A stretch of DNA of 64,000 nt from assembly GCF_003289625.1 (NCBI RefSeq), contig NZ_QMBN01000001.1, forward strand, positions 558,001-622,000, in the 5' to 3' direction. Shown in pieces: positions 32,724-41,596 of this stretch; the stretch's first letter is position 1; every line of letters begins with the position of its first letter. The translations under genes were made by a program, and so were the position numbers. The notes below the pieces were generated by a model, which was not told the origin of the DNA, made no database searches, and saw nothing but the letters and a program-made list of their open reading frames with translations. Source of the DNA: Microbacterium sp. SMR1. GTDB taxonomy: Bacteria; Actinomycetota; Actinomycetes; Actinomycetales; Microbacteriaceae.

Positions 32724-33732
32724 GCGCTACCGCGTGATCCCCGTCGGGATCACGCGCGAGGGTGCGTTCGTCCTGGAGGACGACGACGCCGATAAGTTCG
32801 CGCTGAACCCGGAACGGATGCCGGAGGTCGTCGACAACGGCACGCGCATCCTGTGGCCCGAGCCCGGCGGCCGGCGAGAGCTCCGGGTGCGCCGCGACGA
32901 CGGCTCCGTCGAGGCGCTCGGCGAGATCGACGTCGTGCTGCCGATCCTGCATGGTCCGCACGGCGAGGACGGCACGATCCAGGGGTTCTTCGACACGCTG
33001 CAGCTGCCCTACGCCGGCGGCGGGGTCTTCGACTCCGCCCTGTGCATGGACAAGCACTTCATGAAGATCGTGCTGCAGGCTGCCGGCATCCCCGTCGCTC
33101 CCTGGGTCACCGTCGAAGAGACCCGGTGGCGTCGAGACCCCGACGGTGTTCGTGTGGATGCCGCAGGCCTCGGCTTTCCGAGCTTCGTCAAGCCGGCGCG
33201 CGCCGGATCGAGCGTCGGGGTGTCGAAGGTCCACGAGGCGGCCGAGCTCGACGCGGCCCTCGAGCTGGCGTTCGCGGAAGACGGCAAGGTGCTGATCGAG
33301 CCGGCGATCGTCGGCCGCGAGGTCGAGGTCGCGGTTCTGGAGGGGCGCGGCGAAGACTCCGCCCGAGCGTCACTGCCGGGGGAGATCGTGCTCACAACGC
33401 GCGAATTCTACGACTTCGAGGGCAAGTACCTCGGCGGTGACGGCGCGGAGGTCGTCTGCCCGGCCGATGTGACGGCTGACGAGATCGAGGCGCTCCAGAA
33501 CATGGCGGTCGCCGCATTCACCGCCGTCGACGGCCGCGGGCTCGCGCGCGTCGACTTCTTCCAGACGGCCGATGGCCTGTATGTCAACGAGCTCAACACG
33601 ATGCCGGGCTTCACGCCGATCTCGATGTTCCCGAAGTGCTGGATCGCCTCCGGCCTCAGCTACAGCGACCTCATCGCCGAGCTGATCGAGGTCGCGCTCT
33701 CCCGGCCCGTCGGGAGCGCCGTCAGGGACTGA
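32623..33732 (+). CDS. ddl: D-alanine--D-alanine ligase
   Basis: A 369-residue ATP-grasp ligase that makes the D-Ala-D-Ala dipeptide of peptidoglycan. N-terminal VLFGGRSSEHSISS and central LHGPHGEDGTIQG are diagnostic; the C-terminal metal site is VNELNTMPGFT. The start at the ATG 32623 is required because the family N-terminus begins right there, which places 101 nt inside gpsA. The C-terminus overlaps the convergent DUF3515 gene by 11 nt. Confidence 0.96.
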   Translation: MATTTVAVLFGGRSSEHSISSATAAGVLRAIDRERYRVIPVGITREGAFVLEDDDADKFALNPERMPEVVDNGTRILWPEPGGRRELRVRRDDGSVEALGEIDVVLPILHGPHGEDGTIQGFFDTLQLPYAGGGVFDSALCMDKHFMKIVLQAAGIPVAPWVTVEETRWRRDPDGVRVDAAGLGFPSFVKPARAGSSVGVSKVHEAAELDAALELAFAEDGKVLIEPAIVGREVEVAVLEGRGEDSARASLPGEIVLTTREFYDFEGKYLGGDGAEVVCPADVTADEIEALQNMAVAAFTAVDGRGLARVDFFQTADGLYVNELNTMPGFTPISMFPKCWIASGLSYSDLIAELIEVALSRPVGSAVRD

Positions 33733-34234
33733 CGGGCGAGGGGACGGGGGTCGCCTCCGCACGGTCGACGCATGCACCGCCGTCGCTGGGCAGCCGCGAC
33801 ACGACCCGTGACAGTTCGTCGAGGACCTCTCGACTCGACACGCCCTGCACCTCGGCCGAGGTCTCGGTGTTGAAGTAGAGCTCGACCGCAGGCTTTCGCC
33901 CGTAGGTGACGACACGGAAGCGCGGCGCTTCCGATTCGTCGATGACCCAGTCGACGCCGGCGACCGATTCGCAGCGAAGCGTCGTGGGCCCGGGAGAGGC
34001 GACACCGCACGAGAAGATGATGGTCGCCGGATCGCCCCACGCGGCCGTTGCCTGGCTGTCCGTCCAGCGGCGCTCTGCGCCGGCGACCTGCTGCGGAAGC
34101 CGAACCATCAGGTCTGCGCATTCGGGAGCATTCGCCTCCGGGGCCGCGGGGACGTTGACGGTCCCGGCGCAGCCGGCGAGGGCGAGAGTCACCGAGGCCA
34201 GGACGAGTGCGGGAATCGTACGGCGGAGCGGCAT
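33722..34234 (-). CDS. DUF3515 family lipoprotein
   Basis: A 170-residue secreted lipoprotein. Its signal peptide has a basic start (MPLRR), a hydrophobic core and the lipobox ALAGC with C22. Paired cysteines follow in the mature domain (PECADL and FSCGVA). The fold matches DUF3515, a common actinobacterial envelope protein of unknown function that typically sits beside ddl and thiL, as here. GGAGGG directly abuts the ATG, an unusual spacing. It overlaps ddl by 11 nt, tail to tail. Confidence 0.82.
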   Translation of the reverse strand: MPLRRTIPALVLASVTLALAGCAGTVNVPAAPEANAPECADLMVRLPQQVAGAERRWTDSQATAAWGDPATIIFSCGVASPGPTTLRCESVAGVDWVIDESEAPRFRVVTYGRKPAVELYFNTETSAEVQGVSSREVLDELSRVVSRLPSDGGACVDRAEATPVPSPVSP

Positions 34235-34276
34235 CCCTCCAGGGTACTGGGCCGTGAGGGGCCACGACCGCCGGGG

Positions 34277-34282
34277 TAGCGT
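34277..34282 (+). promoter_or_regulatory. -10 hexamer of a probable leaderless thiL transcript
   Basis: TAGCGT ends 6 nt before the ATG at 34289. No SD is visible. Confidence 0.5.
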
Positions 34283-34288
34283 TGGACC

Positions 34289-35287
34289 ATGCCCGACGTC
34301 GATCCCGCCACCCCCGTCGGCTCCCTGTCGGAAGAGGCTGTGCTCGCGCACATCCTCCAGCGCTTAGGCCCGGGCCAGGCGCTCGTCGGGCCGGGCGACG
34401 ATGCCGCGGTGCTGCGGCTCGCCGATGCACGCGTCGTGGTGACCACCGACACGTTGATCCACGGTCCGGATTTCCGGCTGGCCTGGTCGTCCGGGCGAGA
34501 CCTCGGCGCGAAGGCTGCGGCCGTCAACCTCGCGGACGTCGCCGCGATGGGTGCCCGACCCGTCGCCCTGTTCGTCGCCCTCGCCATGCCGCCCGAGACG
34601 AGCATCGGGTTCGTCGGCGAACTTGCCTCCGGGCTTCGAGAGGCGTGCGACGATCTCGCTCCGGGATGCCGGGTCGAGGGAGGCGATCTCACGAGCTCCG
34701 ATACGCTCACGATCGCCGTCACCGCGGTCGGCGAGCTCGACCCGGGCCGGGCTCCGGTGCTGCGCTCCGGGGCACGCCCCGGTGACATCGTGGCGATCTG
34801 CGGCGATGTCGGTCTCGCTGCCGCGGGTCTCGACATCCTGTTCGATCGGTTCCGAGATGAGCGGGGTGCGGCGATCGCCGTCGATGACGCTGTGCTGAGC
34901 CCGTCCGAGCGCGTCGCGGTGCGGGGGCAGCTCCGCCCGCGTCCACCGATCGGGTCCGGCACAGCTGCGGCGCGAGCAGGGGCAACCGCGATGATGGACG
35001 TGTCCGACGGCCTGGTGCGTGATGCTCGTCGTCTCGGCCGGGCCTCCGGCGTCACGGTCGATCTCGAGCGGAGCACGCTCGGCCCGGACAGCGATCGCGC
35101 GCTTCGCGGCGGCGAGGATCACGCGCTCCTCGCGACCTTCGCCGCCGGGACGGTGCTTCCCGCGGGCTTCCGTCGCATCGGCTCGGTGAAGCAGGCCGGC
35201 CTCGACCCGCTCACCGTGGACGGTAGGCCGGAACGTTCGGCCGGCGGATGGGACCCTTACCGCGACTGGGACGGCGCGGGCGGCTGA
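34289..35287 (+). CDS. thiL: Thiamine-monophosphate kinase
   Basis: A 332-residue PurM-like ATP-binding kinase. GPGDDAAVLR near residue 35 carries the metal-binding aspartates, followed by LAWSSGRDLGAKAAAVNLADVAAMGA, and DVSDGLVRDARRLG near 236. It makes thiamine diphosphate from thiamine monophosphate. It is divergent from the DUF3515 gene, and its last 31 nt overlap the convergent rsmD. Other thi genes are not in the window. Confidence 0.93.
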   Translation: MPDVDPATPVGSLSEEAVLAHILQRLGPGQALVGPGDDAAVLRLADARVVVTTDTLIHGPDFRLAWSSGRDLGAKAAAVNLADVAAMGARPVALFVALAMPPETSIGFVGELASGLREACDDLAPGCRVEGGDLTSSDTLTIAVTAVGELDPGRAPVLRSGARPGDIVAICGDVGLAAAGLDILFDRFRDERGAAIAVDDAVLSPSERVAVRGQLRPRPPIGSGTAAARAGATAMMDVSDGLVRDARRLGRASGVTVDLERSTLGPDSDRALRGGEDHALLATFAAGTVLPAGFRRIGSVKQAGLDPLTVDGRPERSAGGWDPYRDWDGAGG

Positions 35288-35853
35288 CCACCGTTGTCCG
35301 CGCGTTCGTACCACCACAGTGCGGTGTCGCCGTAACGCTTGCTGCGCAGCGGTTCGAGCTGCGCCGGAACGCGCGGCTCGGGGGAGCGGCTCGCGCGTTC
35401 CACGATGACGACCGCCCCTCGCGCGGTGACGTCGGCCAGCAGTGCGAGAGTGATCGCGAGGGCCTCGTCATCGAGGTCGTAAGGCGGGTCGATGAACACG
35501 AGGTCGAAGGGCCCGGATGCCGACTGCAGAAACGCGTCGGCGCTGCTGCGATGGACCCGGACCGCCGACGAGCCGACGGCCCGAGCGACGGTTCGCGCGT
35601 TGCGGTCGGTCACCGCGGCCGCCGACGCCGACTTCTCGACGAGGTCGACGGACGCCGCGCCCCGACTGACGGCCTCGAGACCGAGGGCACCCGAACCCGC
35701 GTAGAGGTCGAGCACGCGCGCGCCGTCGAGGACGCCCGAGGCATCGAGCCCCCCGAAGAGCGACTCGCGGACCCGGTCGCTCGTCGGTCGGGTGCCGCGG
35801 TCGGGAACCCGCAGCACGAGCGATCCGGCGGCGCCGGCGATGATGCGTGTCAT
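35257..35853 (-). CDS. rsmD: 16S rRNA (guanine(966)-N2)-methyltransferase
   Basis: A 198-residue class I methyltransferase. Residues TRPTSDRVRESLF (21-33) are the RsmD signature. The SAM loop is DLYAGSGALGLE (49-60), and the catalytic motif is DPPY (122-125). It methylates G966 of 16S rRNA. In many actinobacteria it lies between recG and coaD; here it is on the opposite strand beside recG. Its ATG overlaps the stop of the next leftward plsC-like gene only by coordinates (35850-35853), so that gene is upstream-coupled. Confidence 0.92.
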   Translation of the reverse strand: MTRIIAGAAGSLVLRVPDRGTRPTSDRVRESLFGGLDASGVLDGARVLDLYAGSGALGLEAVSRGAASVDLVEKSASAAAVTDRNARTVARAVGSSAVRVHRSSADAFLQSASGPFDLVFIDPPYDLDDEALAITLALLADVTARGAVVIVERASRSPEPRVPAQLEPLRSKRYGDTALWWYERADNGGQPPAPSQSR

Positions 35854-36464
35854 GCCGGGCCCGCCGTATGTTCCGCGGCCTCGTCGCCGGCGCTGCCGCC
35901 GTTCTCGTCGCGGAGGCGCGGCTCGCTACGCAGCTCGGGGCGGAACCCCGCCTTGTCGGCGTAGAACTCGCGGATGACGGCCATGTCGGCGGCGACGTCG
36001 CCCGTGAGCTCCATGGTCGGCCCGAGGCCGGTGGTCATGGTGGTGCGGTCGACGTACCCGAGCGTCACCGGCAGGCCCGAGGCGCGGGCGATGCGGTAGA
36101 ACCCCGACTTCCAGCCGGTACGGGAGGTGCGGGTCCCGTCCGGGGTGATGACCAGACCGAACACCTCGCCCGCCGCGATCTGCGCGAGGACATCGTCGAC
36201 GACGCGCGAGGGGTCGTCCCGGTCGACGGGGATGCCGCCGAGCTGGCGCATCGGACCGCTCCGCCAGCCGCGGAACAGACTCTTCTTGCCCAGCCACCGG
36301 ACCGGGATCTGCAGACGCCACGCGATCGCGAGCATGAGCACGAAATCCCAGTTGGAGGTGTGCGGCGCACCGATGAGGATGGTGGGCCGTGTGGGTGCGG
36401 GCGTGCTGACGAGGCGCCAGCGGCTGAACGTCCAGAAGAGGTGGGCGATCGCGCGTCGGAGCAT
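35850..36464 (-). CDS. 1-acyl-sn-glycerol-3-phosphate acyltransferase family protein
   Basis: A 204-residue PlsC-like acyltransferase. The catalytic motif HX4D is H35-TSNW-D40. The acceptor motif is VITPDGTRT near 105-112, with GWKSGFYRIA after it. This short type, lacking a clear TM segment, resembles the glycerol acyltransferases of uncertain acceptor found in many bacteria rather than the canonical PlsC at 30833. The ATG at 36464 is placed 57 nt from the divergent recG start. Its stop overlaps the rsmD start by ATGA. Confidence 0.85.
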   Translation of the reverse strand: MLRRAIAHLFWTFSRWRLVSTPAPTRPTILIGAPHTSNWDFVLMLAIAWRLQIPVRWLGKKSLFRGWRSGPMRQLGGIPVDRDDPSRVVDDVLAQIAAGEVFGLVITPDGTRTSRTGWKSGFYRIARASGLPVTLGYVDRTTMTTGLGPTMELTGDVAADMAVIREFYADKAGFRPELRSEPRLRDENGGSAGDEAAEHTAGPA

Positions 36465-36508
36465 GCTCTTACCGTAAAGCCTGGCGGCGGCGTGTCCGAC
36501 CTCCTGCC

Positions 36509-36514
36509 TAGACT
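36509..36514 (+). promoter_or_regulatory. -10 hexamer of recG
   Basis: TAGACT ends 7 nt before the ATG at 36522, giving a leaderless or nearly leaderless recG message; no SD is seen. Confidence 0.5.
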
Positions 36515-36521
36515 CGACTCC

Positions 36522-38681
36522 ATGCCGCAGGTCGACCTGGATACCCCGCTGCCGCAGGCCGTGGGCGAGAAGGTCGCCGCGACGCTCTCGCGTGCGTTCA
36601 CGATGACGACGGTCGGTGACCTCCTCGCGCACTACCCGCGTCGCTACGCCCGCCGCGGCGAGCTGACCCCGATCTCGTCCCTGCCCGTGGGCGAGATGGC
36701 GACGATCGTCGCCGAGGTGAAATCGGTTTCGGAGCGTCCGATGCGTCAGCGTCGAGGGTCGCTCATCGAAGTCGTGATCAGCGATGGCGTCGGCGAAGCG
36801 ACGCTGACGTTCTTCGGACAGAAGTGGCGTCTCCAAGAGCTCCGGGTCGGGCGACAGGGCATCTTCTCGGGCAAGGTCGGGGTGTTCAAGGGAAAGCAGC
36901 AGTTCGCCCACCCCGACTACGAGCTCTTCGACGACGAGGTCGAGGCGCGCGTGACGGCGGTCGCGCGAAGCCTCGAACCGATCCCCATCTACTCCGCCAC
37001 GAGCACCATCACGAGCTGGCAGCTGCGCAAGATCATCGCCGACGTCATCGCGCGGCTCGGTGACGTGCCCGATCCGCTGCCTGACGAGCTGCGTGAGCGG
37101 CGTCAGCTCCTCGATGCCCGGACGGCGCTCGTCCAGGTGCACACCCCGACCGTCCCCGAGCAGGTGCGTCCGGGTTTCGAGACCCTCCGCATGCACGAGG
37201 CATTCGTCCTCCAGGCCGCCCTCCTGCAGCACCGCATCCAGGTGCGGCGGCTCGCCGCCACCGCCCGACCCGCGGGAGACCTGCTCGAGCAGTTCGACGC
37301 CGCCTTGCCCTTCGAGCGCACCCCCGATCAGATCGCTGTCGGCGACGTGATCGCCGATGATCTCGTGAACGAGTGGCCGATGAACCGGCTGGTGCAGGGC
37401 GAGGTGGGGTCGGGCAAGACGCTCGTGGCTCTGCGCGCCATGCTGCAGGTCGCGCAGTCCGGGGGGCAGGCGGCACTCATCGCGCCGACGGAGGTCCTCG
37501 CCGCGCAGCACGTGCGATCCATCGCGAAGATGCTGGGGCCGCGGCTCGCCCCCGAGCTGATGCCCACTCTGCTCACGGGGGCGCAGCCGGCCGCTGAGCG
37601 GCGCAAGGCTGCCCTGCGGGCAGCATCCGGCCAGGCGCGGATCGTGGTGGGCACCCACGCGCTGCTGAGTGCGTCGACGACGTTCGCCGACCTCGGCCTG
37701 GTCGTCGTCGACGAGCAGCACCGATTCGGCGTCGAGCAGCGCGAGGCGCTCCGCGCGAAGGGCACCTCGCCCCACGTGCTCGTGCTGACGGCGACGCCGA
37801 TCCCGCGCACCGTGGCGATGACCGTTTTCGGAGACCTCGACGTGTCGACGATCCGCACGATGCCGACCGGGCGCGCGGGCATCTCCACCTTCGTCGCGCC
37901 TCTGGCCGAGAAGCCGGGCTGGTTCGGCCGGGTGTGGGAGCGCGTGGCCGAAGAGGTCGCTCAGGGACGACAGGCCTTCGTCGTGTGTGCGGCGATCGAC
38001 GCCGAGAAGGCCGTGGTCGACGACACCGACGACGCTGGCATGCTCGAAGACGGCACGCGGACGCGGACTCGCTGGGGAGTCGTTCAGGCCACCGCGATGC
38101 TCGCACAGCATCCGTCGTTCGCCGACCTCACCGTCGCGACGCTGCACGGCAAGATGCCCGCAGACGAGAAGGATGCCGTCATGCAGGCGTTCGCCCGCGG
38201 TGAGATCGACGTGCTCGTGGCCACGACAGTCGTCGAGGTCGGCGTCGATGTGCCGAACGCCTCGACCATGGTGATCCTCGAGGCTGAGCGATTCGGAGTG
38301 TCGCAGCTTCATCAGCTGCGCGGCCGCGTCGGCCGGGGCAGCGTGCCCGGGCTGTGTCTGCTGGTCACCGAGGCAGACCCCGATACGGCGGCGCGGTCAC
38401 GGGTCGAGGCCGTCGCGGCCACGACCGACGGCTTCTCCCTCGCAGAGGTCGACCTCGAGCTGCGGGGCGAGGGAGACGTCCTCGGCGATGCTCAGTCAGG
38501 TGCGCGGTCATCGCTTCGTCTGCTGCGAGTCGTCGCGGATGCCGACCTGATCGCGCAGGCGCGCGACGAAGCCGCATCCGTGCTGCAGAACGACCCCGAT
38601 CTGTCGGAGCATCCCGGGCTCGCCGCAGCCATCGCGCGGCGCCTGGGCGAGGACGAGCGCGGCGCGCTCCACAGGAACTAG
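36522..38681 (+). CDS. recG: ATP-dependent DNA helicase RecG
   Basis: A 719-residue helicase that reverses stalled replication forks and branch-migrates Holliday junctions. Order: N-terminal wedge/OB domain (residues ~1-230, with PRRYARRGELTPI), Walker A GEVGSGKT near 293-300, DEQHRFG near 397, TATPIPRT, and the RecG-type C-terminal helicase domain with QLRGRVGRG. The frame is open far upstream, but the family N-terminus and promoter favour the ATG at 36522. Its stop TAG lies inside the coaD -10 hexamer. Confidence 0.95.
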   Translation: MPQVDLDTPLPQAVGEKVAATLSRAFTMTTVGDLLAHYPRRYARRGELTPISSLPVGEMATIVAEVKSVSERPMRQRRGSLIEVVISDGVGEATLTFFGQKWRLQELRVGRQGIFSGKVGVFKGKQQFAHPDYELFDDEVEARVTAVARSLEPIPIYSATSTITSWQLRKIIADVIARLGDVPDPLPDELRERRQLLDARTALVQVHTPTVPEQVRPGFETLRMHEAFVLQAALLQHRIQVRRLAATARPAGDLLEQFDAALPFERTPDQIAVGDVIADDLVNEWPMNRLVQGEVGSGKTLVALRAMLQVAQSGGQAALIAPTEVLAAQHVRSIAKMLGPRLAPELMPTLLTGAQPAAERRKAALRAASGQARIVVGTHALLSASTTFADLGLVVVDEQHRFGVEQREALRAKGTSPHVLVLTATPIPRTVAMTVFGDLDVSTIRTMPTGRAGISTFVAPLAEKPGWFGRVWERVAEEVAQGRQAFVVCAAIDAEKAVVDDTDDAGMLEDGTRTRTRWGVVQATAMLAQHPSFADLTVATLHGKMPADEKDAVMQAFARGEIDVLVATTVVEVGVDVPNASTMVILEAERFGVSQLHQLRGRVGRGSVPGLCLLVTEADPDTAARSRVEAVAATTDGFSLAEVDLELRGEGDVLGDAQSGARSSLRLLRVVADADLIAQARDEAASVLQNDPDLSEHPGLAAAIARRLGEDERGALHRN

Positions 38682-38684
38682 GCT
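38679..38684 (+). promoter_or_regulatory. -10 hexamer of coaD overlapping the recG stop
   Basis: TAGGCT includes the recG stop codon and ends 6 nt before the coaD ATG. Confidence 0.5.
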
Positions 38685-38690
38685 CAGACC

Positions 38691-39188
38691 ATGAGCAACC
38701 GGATCGCGGTCGTGCCCGGCTCCTTCGATCCGCCGACCCTCGGCCATCTCGACGTCATCCGTCGGGCCGCTGCCTTGTACGACCAGCTCCACGTCCTGGT
38801 CGTCCACAACCCCGGCAAAGAGGCGATGCTCCCCATCGCGCAGCGTCAGGCGCTTCTCGAGCAGTCGATCGACGAGGCCGGGATCGAGGGTGAGATCGTC
38901 GTTGCGGCGTGGAGCATGGGACTGCTCGTCGACTACGCGACCGACGTCGGCGCCGGGATCCTCGTCAAGGGGATCCGGTCGCAGGTCGACGTGGCCTACG
39001 AGACGCCGATGGCGATCGTCAACCGGCACCTCGCTCAGATCGAGACCGTGTTCCTGCTTCCCGACCCCGCGCACGCGCTGGTGTCGAGCTCTCTCGTGCG
39101 GCAGGTCGCCTCGCTCGGCGGCGACGTGTCGCCCTTCGTGCCGGGCCCCGTCGCGCGGTTCCTCGACACGGGATCCCGCGGCATCTGA
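38691..39188 (+). CDS. coaD: Phosphopantetheine adenylyltransferase
   Basis: A 165-residue nucleotidyltransferase for coenzyme A synthesis, converting 4'-phosphopantetheine to dephospho-CoA. The N-terminal [14 protein letters not shown] carries the TxGH nucleotide site; the C-terminal [21 protein letters not shown] is the CoaD signature. It lies 9 nt after recG but has its own -10 hexamer. Downstream yceD starts 36 nt later. Confidence 0.96.
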   Translation: MSNRIAVVPGSFDPPTLGHLDVIRRAAALYDQLHVLVVHNPGKEAMLPIAQRQALLEQSIDEAGIEGEIVVAAWSMGLLVDYATDVGAGILVKGIRSQVDVAYETPMAIVNRHLAQIETVFLLPDPAHALVSSSLVRQVASLGGDVSPFVPGPVARFLDTGSRGI

Positions 39189-39224
39189 GTCCGCTCGACG
39201 CCACGGCGACTACCATGGTCGATC

Positions 39225-39791
39225 GTGGGTAGAAAGCACGTCACCGGACCATTCGTCATCCCCGTGCGCGACATCGTGCGCCAGCCGGGGGAGATGCGGG
39301 AGTTCGCGTTCAGCGTGCCCGCGCCCGACAAGTGGGGCGAGGGTCTCGTCTCGGTCGCCGCGGGCCGGCCGATCGATCTCGAGGTGCGCCTCGAGTCGGT
39401 GCACGAGGGCATCCTGGCCACCGCTGAGGCCGACACCGTGTATGACGGCGTCTGCGGTCGGTGCCTGACGGAACTGACACGCCCCCTCCGAATCGAGTTT
39501 CAGGAGCTCTTCGGGTATTCTGGGGACGAAGCGTCCGACTTCGAGGTTCAAGACGACCACGTGGATCTTGAAACTCCGGTCAGGGATTCGATCGTCCTGG
39601 CGCTTCCGTTCCAACCGGTGTGTCAGCCGGATTGCCCCGGGCTCGACCCGGTCACGGGTGAGAAGCTGACGCCGGGAGCGGAACCTGCGGAGCAGGTGCA
39701 GATCGACCCGCGCTGGGCCGCGCTGACGGCCTACACCCCAGACCACGACGACGCAGACCACCGCGTCGCGCCCGACACAGAGAAGAGCTAG
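39225..39791 (+). CDS. YceD/DUF177 family protein
   Basis: A 188-residue DUF177 protein, the standard partner gene directly before rpmF. It has the paired cysteines of the family ([10 protein letters not shown] near residue 77, and QPDCPG near 131) and an acidic middle. YceD homologues are linked to 23S rRNA accumulation in bacteria and plants, but the biochemical role is unsettled. It starts at a GTG with TACCAT 8 nt upstream. It is followed two bases later by rpmF, so they are one operon. Confidence 0.9.
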   Translation: MGRKHVTGPFVIPVRDIVRQPGEMREFAFSVPAPDKWGEGLVSVAAGRPIDLEVRLESVHEGILATAEADTVYDGVCGRCLTELTRPLRIEFQELFGYSGDEASDFEVQDDHVDLETPVRDSIVLALPFQPVCQPDCPGLDPVTGEKLTPGAEPAEQVQIDPRWAALTAYTPDHDDADHRVAPDTEKS

Positions 39792-39793
39792 CC

Positions 39794-40003
39794 ATGGCAG
39801 GTAACCCCCCGAAGCGGAAGGTCTCCCGCTCCAACACGCGTTCGCGTCGCGCGCAGTGGAAGGCCGAGGCTCCCACGCTCGTCAAGACCATCGAGAACGG
39901 CAAGGTCGTCTACAGCCGCCCCCACCAGGCGAAGGTCGTCACCGACTCGCAGGGCACCGAGCTGTTCCTCGAGTACAAGGGTCGCAAGGTCGCTGACGTC
40001 TGA
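39794..40003 (+). CDS. rpmF: 50S ribosomal protein L32
   Basis: A 69-residue L32 with the basic start [21 protein letters not shown]. It has no zinc cysteines, so it is the zinc-independent (C-) form. It sits between yceD and rnc as usual in Actinobacteria. Confidence 0.97.
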   Translation: MAGNPPKRKVSRSNTRSRRAQWKAEAPTLVKTIENGKVVYSRPHQAKVVTDSQGTELFLEYKGRKVADV

Positions 40004-40014
40004 CGACGCGCGGC

Positions 40015-40707
40015 GTGACTGAGAACACCACCGAGCGCTCCGCGCTCACCGACAAGCTCGGGGTCGACATCGACCCCGAGCTTCTGTCGCTTGCCCTCAC
40101 CCACCGTTCGTACGCGTACGAGAACGGCGGGACGCCTCACAACGAGCGTCTCGAGTTCCTCGGCGACTCGATCCTGGGCCAAGCCGTGACCGTGCATCTT
40201 TTCCGCACGCATCCCGATCTCGACGAGGGTGCGCTGGCCAAGCGTCGCGCGAGCGTCGTGTCGACGATCGCCTTGGCCGAGGTCGCTCGGACGATCGGGC
40301 TCGGCGACCACATCAAGCTGGGCCGCGGCGAGACGCAGACCGGCGGGCGCGATAAAGACTCGATCCTCGCCGACGCCATGGAGGCCGTGATCGGAGCGGC
40401 CTTCCTCTCGGCCGGTCCCGAGCGGGCGCAGGAACTCGTCCTCCGTCTCGTCGCGCCACTTCTGGCGGACCCCGCGCGTTACGGCGCGGCGATGGACCCG
40501 AAGACCTCCCTGCAAGAGCTCGCCGCTCACCTGGGCGTTGCGCCGCCGGTCTACGGCATCGAGGCCTCGGGACCCGACCACCACCGGGTCTTCACCGCGA
40601 CCGTCACCGTCGGGGACGTGTCACGCGAGGGCGTGGGAAGCAGCAAGAAGCAGGCCGAGATGGCGGCCGCCCTTGCTGTGTGGCACGTGCTGTCTGCCCG
40701 TGCCTGA
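40015..40707 (+). CDS. rnc: Ribonuclease III
   Basis: A 230-residue double-strand RNase. The catalytic signature NERLEFLGDSILG starts near residue 42, with the second acidic site KDSILADAMEAVIGA near 117. The dsRNA-binding domain covers about 160-228 (DPKTSLQELAAHLG, GVGSSKKQAEMAAALAVW). It processes rRNA precursors and other duplexes. It starts at a GTG 11 nt after rpmF and overlaps mutM by 8 nt. Confidence 0.96.
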   Translation: MTENTTERSALTDKLGVDIDPELLSLALTHRSYAYENGGTPHNERLEFLGDSILGQAVTVHLFRTHPDLDEGALAKRRASVVSTIALAEVARTIGLGDHIKLGRGETQTGGRDKDSILADAMEAVIGAAFLSAGPERAQELVLRLVAPLLADPARYGAAMDPKTSLQELAAHLGVAPPVYGIEASGPDHHRVFTATVTVGDVSREGVGSSKKQAEMAAALAVWHVLSARA

Positions 40708-41596
40708 GCTGCCCGAAGTCGAGGTCGTGCGCGCCGGTCTCGAGCCGGCCGTCGTCGGCGCACGGATCGAGGCGTGCACGGTGCTCGACGCTCGCGCGCT
40801 CACGCGCCACGTCGGAACGCCGGCGTCGTTCGAGCAGGAGTTGACCGGACGCTCCGTCACCGCCGTCGCGCGACGCGGCAAGTTCCTCTGGTTTCCCGTG
40901 GAGGGCACCCAGCGTGCGGTCATCGCCCACCTCGGAATGAGCGGGCAGATGCTGCTGCGCGAGCCCGGTGCGCCGACCGAGCGCCACGAACGCATCCGCT
41001 GGGACATCGTGCACCCGGAGCACGGCGAGCTCTCCGTCCTGTTCGTCGACCAGCGGACCTTCGGCTCTCTCGCGGTGGACGACCTCGAACCCACAGTGGA
41101 CGGCGCACCAGCCGGGCGCGGAACGGATGCGGCACTGATCCCGGGGCAGGTGCGGCACATCGCCCGCGACCCCCTCGACCCGGCGTTCGACGCTCCGCGG
41201 CTTCATCGGGAGCTCGCCCGGCGGTCGTCCGGCATCAAGCGCGTTCTGCTCGACCAGGGCGTGGTCAGCGGCATCGGCAACATCTACGCCGACGAGGCGC
41301 TGTGGGCTGCCCGCATCCATCCCGGGACCGCCGCGTCCCTCCTTTCGCGCCCAGCGCGGGAGCGCCTGCTCGAGGCCGTCGTCGCGGTGATGACGAAGGC
41401 TCTCGCCGAAGGCGGCACGAGCTTCGACGCCCAGTACGTCAACGTCAACGGCCAGGCCGGCTACTTCGCGCACTCGCTCGAGGCCTATGGCCGCACCGGA
41501 GCGGAGTGCTCGCGGTGCGGCTCGGCCATCGTCCGGGTCGCGTTCACGAATCGCTCATCGCACTACTGCCCGCGCTGCCAGCGTCGTCGCCACTGA
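40700..41596 (+). CDS. mutM: Formamidopyrimidine-DNA glycosylase
   Basis: A 298-residue Fpg/MutM. The mature N-terminus is P2-E3 (PELPEVEVVRAGLEP), the catalytic residues. The helix-two-turn-helix segment GIKRVLLDQGVVSGIGNIYADEALW lies near 180, and a C-terminal zinc finger CSRCG...CPRC closes the protein. It excises 8-oxoguanine and FapyG, an important job in a GC-rich genome. It starts at a GTG inside rnc. The zinc-finger codons overlap the convergent GNAT gene by 53 nt. Confidence 0.96.
   Translation: MPELPEVEVVRAGLEPAVVGARIEACTVLDARALTRHVGTPASFEQELTGRSVTAVARRGKFLWFPVEGTQRAVIAHLGMSGQMLLREPGAPTERHERIRWDIVHPEHGELSVLFVDQRTFGSLAVDDLEPTVDGAPAGRGTDAALIPGQVRHIARDPLDPAFDAPRLHRELARRSSGIKRVLLDQGVVSGIGNIYADEALWAARIHPGTAASLLSRPARERLLEAVVAVMTKALAEGGTSFDAQYVNVNGQAGYFAHSLEAYGRTGAECSRCGSAIVRVAFTNRSSHYCPRCQRRRH

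Noticed and set aside
35850-38312. Very long minus-strand frame over recG (820 codons)
   Set aside because: Only its last 204 residues, from 36464, are a real acyltransferase; the rest is antisense to recG.
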